Part shown: positions 56,507 to 64,000 of the stretch, piece after piece
Layout of the letters: each line of letters starts with the position of its first letter
Numbering within the stretch: position 1 is the first letter of the stretch
DNA from: Arcuatula senhousia
Lineage: Eukaryota; Mollusca; Bivalvia; Mytilida; Mytilidae
DNA length: 64,000 bases
Direction of reading: 5' to 3'
Assembly: GCA_963971305.1 (NCBI GenBank)
Contig: OZ020313.1
Coordinates: 54,756,203-54,820,202, forward strand
Made by a program: the position numbers and the translations under genes
The notes under the pieces: generated by a model
Databases searched by the model: none
Told to the model about the DNA's origin: nothing
What the model saw: the letters and a program-made list of their open reading frames with translations, nothing else

Positions 56507-57491
56507 CAAGAGGATCTCAGGAGCCTGAATCGCTCACCTGAACTACACAGATACATATATTTTGTAGATATTATTGTGCTTAACCATATGCGATTTAAAT
56601 TTCTGAAATATCTTGGTTAGTTCTCAAGATATTGGGCTTAATAAGTGCAAAATTTAGCAAAAATTGCGAAAAGGGCAATAACTCCCACATCAGCAGTCAG
56701 ATCTTTTCCGAAATTTCAGGACAGGTAGATCTTAATATGCTGATCACTTTTGATTCTTGCACAATTTTAATATCTGAAACCATTTTTGAGTTATTAGCAA
56801 AAAAAAATGAAATTTACCCCCTATGTTCTATTTTTAGCCATGGCCGCCATGTTTTTGGACGAATCAAAAATCTAAAAGATAGGGTTGTAGCATATAAGTT
56901 AAACAAGTTTGCCAAGTTAAAATGCAGTTGGTCTTACGGTGTCAGACAAGTTAATCTTTGACATTCAGGGAAAAAGTAATGAAAAAGGGTAAATTTTGTT
57001 GTTTTAAGGACATTAAATCCTACAAGAAATGGTCCTACAGCTTTGACCTAAATATAAGAAGTGTAGATCTTGATGTGCTAAATCATATGCAATTTTACTT
57101 TTTGAAATATCTTGTATAGTTTTCAAGATATATGGCTAAACAAGTGAAAAATTTTGAAAAAGTCCAGAAAAAGGGCAATAACTCCTACATCAATTGTTTC
57201 AAAACTTTCAAAGCAGGTAGATCTTGAGATGCTGATCACTTTTGTCGCAGAATTTTGATATCTGTAACCATTTTTGAGTTATTAGCAAAAAACTGCAATT
57301 TACACCTATGTTCTATTATTAGCCATGGCGGCCATATTTATGACAAATCAAAAATCTGAACAATGGAATTGTAGCATTTATGCTTTTAAACAACTGTGCC
57401 AAGTTTGGTTGAAGCTGGATGTATGGTGTCAGACATGTTAATCTTTGAAATTCAGGGGAAAAGTAATGAAAAAATTGTAAATTTTGACGCT
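56507..57491. repeat. Long interspersed repeat R, left part, interrupted by piggyBac
   Basis: Begins caagaggatctcaggagcct; internal units of roughly 450-500 bp with 'gatcacttttgat', 'gagttattagcaaaaa' and 'gccatggcggccat' words. The reverse orientation copy is at 62360-63836. Small ORFs here (e.g. 56632-56961) mirror one in that copy (63458-63712) and look non-coding. Confidence 0.8.
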
Positions 57492-57510
57492 TTAACCCTT
57501 TCCAGGCGAA

Positions 57511-57596
57511 CGATGCCTTGAGGCATCGTCTGACATGCGCCGGACGATGCCTCAAGGCATCGCCTGGCACGCGCCGGACGATGCCTTGAGGCATCG
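57511..57596. repeat. Three subterminal palindromes at the piggyBac left end
   Basis: The 18-bp palindrome CGATGCCTTGAGGCATCG (centre TG or CA) stands at 57511, 57545 and 57579, exactly 34 bp apart, separated by gcgccgga-type links. Candidate transposase-binding or hairpin sites; no matching array at the right end. Confidence 0.9.
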
Positions 57597-58199
57597 TGAA
57601 CACGTGGAAGTCAATTTGCTGTTTTGAAGACGAATATCTCTCTTACTACCCATTGGAATGTGCCCAAACTTCGTCAGTTTGTTTATCAATAATAAACGAT
57701 CATTTTCAGCAAACTAAATGGCAATCGGTTTTTTATTTTCGGTAAACGAAGTCTTTCTTCATCTTTTTTTCTACTTTTGATTTACAATATTCACGCCGCC
57801 ATTTTTAAATAAAATTGATCCAACATTTGGAGCGTTTTTGAAGGTAAAAGAAGCTGACAATTCTTTTTGATTTTAGAAAATGAATTTAAAGTAACATAGT
57901 CGTATAAATATTATTTACATGTTTCCAGGGGCTGTTATTGAGAGCAAATAAATGGTCATAAAGTTGATGTTTACGTTTGCTCTTCTTCCATATATGGACA
58001 AAGGCGTGGTGATCCTAATTTTGTCCCATTAAACGATTAGTTGATCGAACTTATGAATATTCAAATTTCCCACGGCTTTCTCGGAATCGTATAAATAATA
58101 TCCAATCATAATATTCGCCTGTAAAGTAGGACAGTTTACGTCATTTCGTAGTAAAACTTATAGTAAAAACGTAATGTCGTCTGGTTAAAAATATTGAAA

Positions 58200-59948
58200 A
58201 TGTTTGAATCTTCCGATGAAGAATTTGATGGATTTTCCGCACATGAAGTTGATCTAGCAAATGAAAGATACCAACAAATCCTAGCTAGAGATGGTATAGG
58301 CGATTTTGAAATAAGTGACATTGACAGGGAAGATGAAGATCTCGTAGATATTGTTGTAAACAATGCCGGTGATGCCCAAGCAAATAGTTTGCGTAGGGAC
58401 TTCAGTCATATAGAAAAAGGTCTCCCACATCTGTTCAATCCTGAAAATATAACTGGCACTCAAACAAAACTTGGACAAGACAAAGAGCCTCTTGACTTCT
58501 TTAATCTCCTTTTCACAGATGAGATAATGCACTACATTATTGATTGTACTAACAAATATGCAAGGCAACAAATAAATGAATTTCCTACTCAAAATAAAGC
58601 AGCTTGGGTCTGTCCATCTCTTCCCGAAATGAGAGCGTTTATTGGTTTGACATTTCTAATGGGAATAACTAAAAAGCCTGACCTTAAGTCCTACTGGTCC
58701 ACAGAGAAGCACCTTGAGACACCAATATTTTCTCAAACCATGAGTCGAGATAGATTTTTCATAATTATGAGGTACCTCCACTTTGTTGACCCATATGTTA
58801 ATGTTCCTCAACCAGGTCAACCAGGACATGACACACTATACAAGGTCAGACATCTTATGAACTCTTGCAATGCTCGAATGAAGGCTGAGTATGTTCCCAA
58901 AAGGCAGGTCAGTGTAGATGAGGCTATGGTACCGTACAAAGGTCGTGCTCCCTGTAAACAGTACATGCCAGCTAAACCGACAAAATGGGGAATAAAGATG
59001 TGGGCATTAGCTGAGTCGGACACAGGTTATATGTCTTTTTGCGAGATATACAGCGGCAAAACTGATCGTCCAGCAACAGGCTTGGCTACCTCTGTAGTTA
59101 AGTTGTGTTTAGATGGTGCCGGTCTCAGTGGCAGAGGTTATCATGTGTACATGGACAACTTTTTCACCAGTCCAGCCTTATTCCATGACTTATATGAAAA
59201 TTATGATACACATGCTTGTGGTACGGTGAGGAAGAGTCGACGTGATTTGCCAAAAGATATAATGGTAAAAAAGCCTGATGGAATAGCTAACAGGGGTGAT
59301 TGTCTCTTTCGTCAAGATGGTCCTATTACAGCAGTTGTTTGGAAAGACAAAAAACTTGTATCTGCTATCTCTTCTATCCATGACTATTCTATGACTGAAG
59401 TGCAGAGACTCGTTAAAGTAAATGGTCAGTTTACGAGACAGCCTATCGCTTGCCCAAAGTTGATTAGTGATTACACTAAGTACATGGGAGGTGTTGACAG
59501 ATGTGACCAATTTACCCAGTATTATGTGTTTAGTCACAGGACACTAAGATGGCCAAAGAGAGTGTTTTTCAGTATGATGGAAATCTTGAAGTATGATGCC
59601 TTTAGGTTATTTCTGCTGTCCCCTTATCATCAGCCTGCGCCTAACAAACCATCTCTGACCTTTCTTCAGTTCTCTGAGAAAGTAGCAGTCAGCTTAATCT
59701 CTGGATTCACCATGAGGGAAAACCCACAGGGCAGACCTGCACTTGCACCAACTGAGGCAAGACTAACACAAAGACACCTTCCAGTTGATCTTGAGAAGAA
59801 GTCCTGGTGTCATGGTTGTTGGGCCAGAGTAGCCAGTGGAAAGCAGGAGAAGAGAGTGCAGACAAAATATGGTTGTAGAGACTGTGGAAAACATCTATGT
59901 TTGCCAGGATGCTTTTCTACTTATCACTCTGTCAAGACCTATGCCTGA
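58200..59948 (+). CDS. piggyBac transposase (PGBD4-like, DDE_Tnp_1_7), intact
   Basis: Single open exon of 582 codons from ATG at 58200 (the frame also opens at a TTG six bases earlier, not a likely start). An acidic N-terminus (FESSDEEFDGFS) leads to the PGBD core. Catalytic Asp candidates: VDEAMVPYKG (Asp ~240), YMDNFFTSP (Asp ~319) and GGVDRCDQF (Asp ~433, second Asp ~436), at the spacing usual for piggyBac. The C-terminus has a Cys/His-rich cross-brace-like domain from ~536: SWCHGCWAR, YGCRDCGKHLCLPGCFSTYH. It catalyses cut-and-paste transposition at TTAA. Length and motifs are normal; no stop or frameshift, so activity is possible (inference). It is on the same strand as CABIN1, within its intron. 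Confidence 0.95.
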   Translation: MFESSDEEFDGFSAHEVDLANERYQQILARDGIGDFEISDIDREDEDLVDIVVNNAGDAQANSLRRDFSHIEKGLPHLFNPENITGTQTKLGQDKEPLDFFNLLFTDEIMHYIIDCTNKYARQQINEFPTQNKAAWVCPSLPEMRAFIGLTFLMGITKKPDLKSYWSTEKHLETPIFSQTMSRDRFFIIMRYLHFVDPYVNVPQPGQPGHDTLYKVRHLMNSCNARMKAEYVPKRQVSVDEAMVPYKGRAPCKQYMPAKPTKWGIKMWALAESDTGYMSFCEIYSGKTDRPATGLATSVVKLCLDGAGLSGRGYHVYMDNFFTSPALFHDLYENYDTHACGTVRKSRRDLPKDIMVKKPDGIANRGDCLFRQDGPITAVVWKDKKLVSAISSIHDYSMTEVQRLVKVNGQFTRQPIACPKLISDYTKYMGGVDRCDQFTQYYVFSHRTLRWPKRVFFSMMEILKYDAFRLFLLSPYHQPAPNKPSLTFLQFSEKVAVSLISGFTMRENPQGRPALAPTEARLTQRHLPVDLEKKSWCHGCWARVASGKQEKRVQTKYGCRDCGKHLCLPGCFSTYHSVKTYA

Positions 59949-60917
59949 ATCCATTCACCATTATTATTGTTGTTGTTTCCAGTTTTGATTTCCAGTTGTT
60001 TATTGTTAACTGTTGACTTTTCTTATAATTGAACTTAATTGAATGACAATTTCAACCACTTTGGAAGATTGGATGTTGATGGATGCATGGAACAGTTATG
60101 AAAATTGAAAAAAAAAGTAAGCAGTTGTCTTGTCCAGGAACATTAAATAAAATGTTCCTGTCTTATCTACAATTTTAATACTTTTTTAAAATTGTCAAAT
60201 TTTAAATGACAAACACAACTTTTTCCATAAAAACATTATTACTTAGACAGAAATTTATAAATATCCACTTTTTATATAAATATTAAAAAGTTTAATTTAA
60301 TCTTGAATAATAATTTAGGTAATTAAAATTCTGAAAATATTTTTTTCACAATTCCTTTATGTTTCATTCAATTAATTTTACATTGGCAATGTTCAAAGAG
60401 AGATAACTCAATGGATCACCACGATGTAAACATTTGTAAACAAAATGGCGGCCGAAAAGTCGCCGGTCAAATTCTGTCATTATTTTCCATATTTTATGGA
60501 CAAACCGTGCTCTTTAAGCATCCACATGTTGAAAATAAAATCACTGGTGTTGATTTAACTTGAAGATAAAACCATATGCCGAGATTTATTGAAATGACAA
60601 AAGAAAAATAGTTCTGTTTTATCGGCGGCAAAATGACAGTTTTAAGAATTGCGTTCTTCACGGTAAACTTCATGATATCTCGCAAAACTCCTATTCCTTT
60701 TACTATTCTTTATTATGACAGTAAAAAAATATTATTCAACCATATGTTGCATGAATTTGAAGACATGATTTGAAGTAATAACGACGTTTGGGCACATTTT
60801 CTGACACAACTGTATTTTGTCTCGCACATGTCAAATTAATTCAGGTGGGGGATCGTCGCGTGCATATTAATGCAGTCATAGAAACCTCAAAACCAGATAA
60901 ATCCAGTAAGGAAAGTG
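59949..60917. other. piggyBac 3' non-coding region
   Basis: AT-rich with 'acaaaatggcggccgaaaag' near 60439. No further ORF of note; ends at the right TIR. Confidence 0.6.
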
Positions 60918-61000
60918 TTAAGGGCCATAACTCCTAAAACAAATGGTTCTACAGCTTTACCTAATGATCTTGATGTACTTAATCATATGCAATTTCAATT

Positions 61001-61415
61001 TTTATACGACTGCAAAAAAATTGTGGACGTATAATGGTATGATGCTGTCGTGGTTGTTGTCGTCCTGGTCGTAGTCGTTGTCGTCAATTGTCATTGTCGT
61101 TGTCTGTTAACTTTAGTGTATACACGATAACTTTAGTTCTAGTTATCCAAATGCAATGAAATTTTACAATAATATTTCTTACCATTCATGGATGGATGGG
61201 ATTGATTTTGGGAGTCCCTCCTTTTTTCGTTTAGAAATAGGGACCAAAAGGGGCCAAATTGCAACTTTTTTAGCTCACCTGACCCGAAGGGTCATGCGAG
61301 CTATTGCCATCACTTTGCGTCCGTCGTTCGTCCGTCGTCCGTTAGCTTTTTACCTGCGTCGCCGAAGACGAAAGCAGGTCTAGTAGTCGGGTCACTCCGT
61401 CCGTCCGTCTGTCCG
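61001..61415. repeat. Mixed short repeats: 'tacgactgc' foldback, 'agctcacctgacccgaaggg' palindrome, CCGT runs
   Basis: agctcacctgacccgaaggg tcatgcgagct is a foldback typical of molluscan repeat starts (recall); 'ccgtccgtctgtccgtccgt' follows. No coding. Confidence 0.55.
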
Positions 61416-61419
61416 TCCG

Positions 61420-62215
61420 TCCCACTATGGGGTGTCTGTCTTGTGTAATCTGAATCTCAAAAACCAAATGCTGGATCTTTCTGAAATTTTACACAGTGAT
61501 TACAGATATATTGAAGATGTGCACCTCCCCTTTTGGGGTCATTTAATAATTTTGTTTAGAAATTAGGGGCCCAAAAGGGGCCAAAAAAGCGACTTTTTTA
61601 TTTGTTTCCAAGATAACTTTTGTTGTGGTTGGCCAAATGCTATGAAACTTTACAGTAATGTTACTTACTATAAAAGGAAGAGTGGGGCTGATTTTGGGTG
61701 TCCCTGCTTTTTTCGTTTAGAAATTATGGTCCCTAAAGGGACCAAAAAAATTTGTATCCACAATAACTTTTGTTCTGGTTGATCAAATGCTATGAAACTT
61801 TACAGTAATGTTACTTACCAGAAAAGGAGGGCATGGCTGATTTTGGGTGTCACAGCTTTTTTCGTTTAGAAATTAGGGGCCCAAAAGGGGCCAAAAAAGC
61901 GACTTGTTATTTGTTTCCACAATAACTTTTGTTCTGGTTGACCAAATGCTATGAAACTTAATAGTAATGTTACTTACCATAAAAGGAGGGGTTGGGCTGA
62001 TTTTTGGTGTCTCCTATTTTTTTGGTTAAGAAATAAAGGGCCCTAAAGGGGCCTAAAAAGCAACTTTTAATTTTTTTTCGACAATAACTTTTGTTTTGTT
62101 GACCAAATGCTATGAAACTTTACAGTAATGTTACTTACAATAAAAGGAAGGGTGGACTGATTTTGGGTGTCCCTTCTTTTTTCATTTAGGAATGAGGGGC
62201 CCAAAAGGGGCAAAC
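61420..62215. repeat. Tandem repeat, ~155-bp unit, five copies
   Basis: 'ggggcccaaaaggggcc' words near 61565, 61730, 61875, 62040 and 62197 with 'ccaaatgctatgaaacttta cagtaatg' between them. Confidence 0.85.
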
Positions 62216-62359
62216 ATGATTTTTTTTTTATTTACGATGCAATTTAGAAATTTTTTTTACAAGTTAAGGGATAAAATAGAAACTTTATTTTTTTTTTATA
62301 TATAATTTTTATATTGGGTTGCGTGTGACAAATATGCTTTGTAAGTCCACCATAGGATG

Positions 62360-63836
62360 CAAGTGTCAAAAATTATTGGCTGTCCATATTGGGCCTAGAA
62401 CGTACATGATTCAACGTTTTGCCGTGCGACGCAGGGCCAGACATCGATTGGTCTTGTTTCAAACATCTTCTTCTCTGAAACTGCTTGGCCAATTGCAGCC
62501 AAACTTGATATGGTTGTTCCTTAGGGTATTTTGCAAAAAGTTTGCATTGGGATTTTTGATACGTCAAAAAACATGGCCGTTGTTACTAAAAATAGAACAG
62601 GGGGTCAAATATAGTTTTTTGCAAATAACTCAAAAACGGTGACAGATATCAAAATTCTAGCAACGGTTAAAGTGATCAGCATCTCAAGATCTACCTGCCC
62701 AGAAATTTTCAAAAAGATCCAACAACTGATGTAGGAGTTGTTGCTCTTTTTCTGGATTTTTTCAAAATTTTGCACTTATTTAGCCCTCTATCTTGAAAAC
62801 TGTACAAGATATTTTAAAAATTCAAATTGCATATGATTTAGCACGTCAAGATCTACGTTTCATGTAATTAGGTCAAAGCTGAAGAACCATTTCTTTTAGG
62901 AGTTATGGCCCTTAAAGCGTCAAAATTTACCATTTTTCATTACTTTTCCCCTGAATTTCAAAGATGAACTTGTCTGACACCATGCATCCAACTTCAACCA
63001 AACTTGGCACAGTTGCTCAATAGCATAATTGCTACAATTCTATTGTTCGGATTTGGATTCGTCAAAAAATATGGCCGCCATGGCTAAAAATAGAACAATG
63101 GGGTAAATTGCAGTTTTTTGCTAATTACTCAAAAAAAGTTACAGATATCAAAATTCTGATGGAGACAAAAGTGATCAGCATCTCAAGATCTACCTGCTCT
63201 GAAATTTTCAAGAAGATCCAACAATGGACATAGGAGTTATTGTCCTTTTTCTGGATTTTTTGAAAATTTTGCACTTATTTAGCCCTATATCTTGAAAACT
63301 ATACAAGATATTTTAAAAATTCAGATTGCATATGATTAAGCACTTCAAGATCTACATTTTATGTACTTAGGTCAAAGCTGTAGAACCATTTCTTTTAGGA
63401 GTTATGGCCCTTAAAGCGTCAAAATTTACCATTTTCCATTGTTTAATAGCTTATCTGCTACAACTCTATTGTCAGATTTTTTATTCGTAAAAAAGCATGG
63501 CCACCATGGCTAAAAATAGAACATAGGGATAAATTGCATTTGTTTGCTAATAACTCAAAAACGGTTTCAGATATCAAAATTGTGTAATTATCAAAAGTGA
63601 TCAGCATGTTAAGATTTACCTGTCCTGAAATTTCAAAAAAGATCTGACTGCTGATGTGGGAGTTATTGTTCTTTTTCCTAATTTTCGCCACATTTGCACT
63701 TTTTAAGCCCAATATCTTAAAAACTAACCAAGATATTTCAGAAATTTAAGTTGCATATGGTTAAGCACAATAATATCTACAAATATATGTATCTGTGTAA
63801 ATCAGGTGAGCGATTCAGGCTCTTGGGAGCCTCTTG
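62360..63836. repeat. Long interspersed repeat R, reverse-orientation copy
   Basis: Ends aggctcttgggagcctcttg, the reverse of the start at 56507. Contains several units each with 'atggccgccatggctaaaaa', 'gtgatcagcatctcaagatc' and 'ggagttatggcccttaaagc'. It supplies two uninterrupted examples of the piggyBac target. Confidence 0.8.
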
Positions 63837-64000
63837 TTGTTTGTTCTTACAATAACTTTTTCAAAAATCTTCTCCTCAGAAACTATTGAACAGAATACAA
63901 TGAAACTAGGTATGATTGATCATTAGGGTGTCCTGCACTGTAGTTGTGTTTCGATATATGATTCGTAAAAAAAAATGGCTGCCGTGGCTAAAAATAGACC
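63837..64000. repeat. Start of a further repeat-R-like unit, cut by the window end
   Basis: 'atggctgccgtggctaaaaa tagacc' at the end repeats the unit word seen at 63070 and 63497. Confidence 0.55.

Larger units (their letters stand above)
57496..60917 (+). mobile_element. piggyBac element, 3,422 bp, apparently complete
   Basis: TTAA at 57492-57495 and 60918-60921 flank ends beginning CCCTTTCC (left) and CACTTTCC (right, reversed). Both flanks join to 'gacgctTTAAgggccataac', which is exactly what uninterrupted copies of repeat R show at 62932 and 63411 (reverse strand). This fixes the insertion site and the TTAA duplication typical of piggyBac. It carries one intact transposase ORF. Confidence 0.95.

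Noticed and set aside
56632..56961. 109-codon ORF with a near copy at 63458-63712
   Set aside because: It recurs because repeat R recurs; frames break in other units and no protein family is recognised.
58194..58199. Start of the transposase six bases upstream
   Set aside because: The codon is TTG, not ATG; the first ATG is at 58200.

Overview
The window is animal nuclear DNA: one long, intron-rich gene on the + strand (GT-AG introns throughout) embedded in AT-rich sequence crowded with repeats. Repeat styles such as the 'cccgcttcgaagaagaggggg' type, Penelope-like 3' tails and an MITE with tactgtgg ends resemble what I know from bivalve molluscs, most likely a mussel-like species; this is recall-based, not tested.

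The gene is CABIN1 (calcineurin-binding protein 1; relative of the yeast Hir3 subunit of the HIR/HIRA histone chaperone). I assign 37 coding exons between 3756 and 56406 that join with consistent reading phase to 6,840 nt (2,280 codons, no internal stop). The initiator Met is probably in an exon upstream of the window, and the last quarter to third of the protein lies downstream of 64000. TPR-rich folded segments are coded by small exons (1-9, 12-34, 37); three large exons (11, 35, 36) code acidic, Ser/Thr-rich, probably disordered linkers that make this protein longer than the human one.

The most unusual feature is that at 8 of the 37 exons (2, 5, 6, 10, 15, 17, 25, 31) the exon-intron junction itself has been tandemly duplicated. 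Each copy carries a piece of exon plus a working-looking splice site. The extreme case is intron 2, with about 80 copies of a 52-bp unit containing the exon-2 tail and its GTAAGT donor. Two of the arrays (exons 10 and 17) keep the reading frame and could yield protein length variants.

The introns also hold nested mobile elements: a 10.7-kb segment bounded by inverted repeats in intron 26; a 4.2-kb element with 26-bp perfect terminal inverted repeats (TIRs) and 5-bp target duplication in intron 27, itself containing a frameshifted Penelope-like reverse transcriptase copy; a hAT-like 1.07-kb element in intron 7; and, in the last intron, an apparently intact 3.4-kb piggyBac element whose exact TTAA insertion site can be read from other copies of the repeat it entered. 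At least nine 5'-truncated copies of the retroelement 3' tail are scattered in introns. I saw no tRNA, rRNA or CRISPR array.
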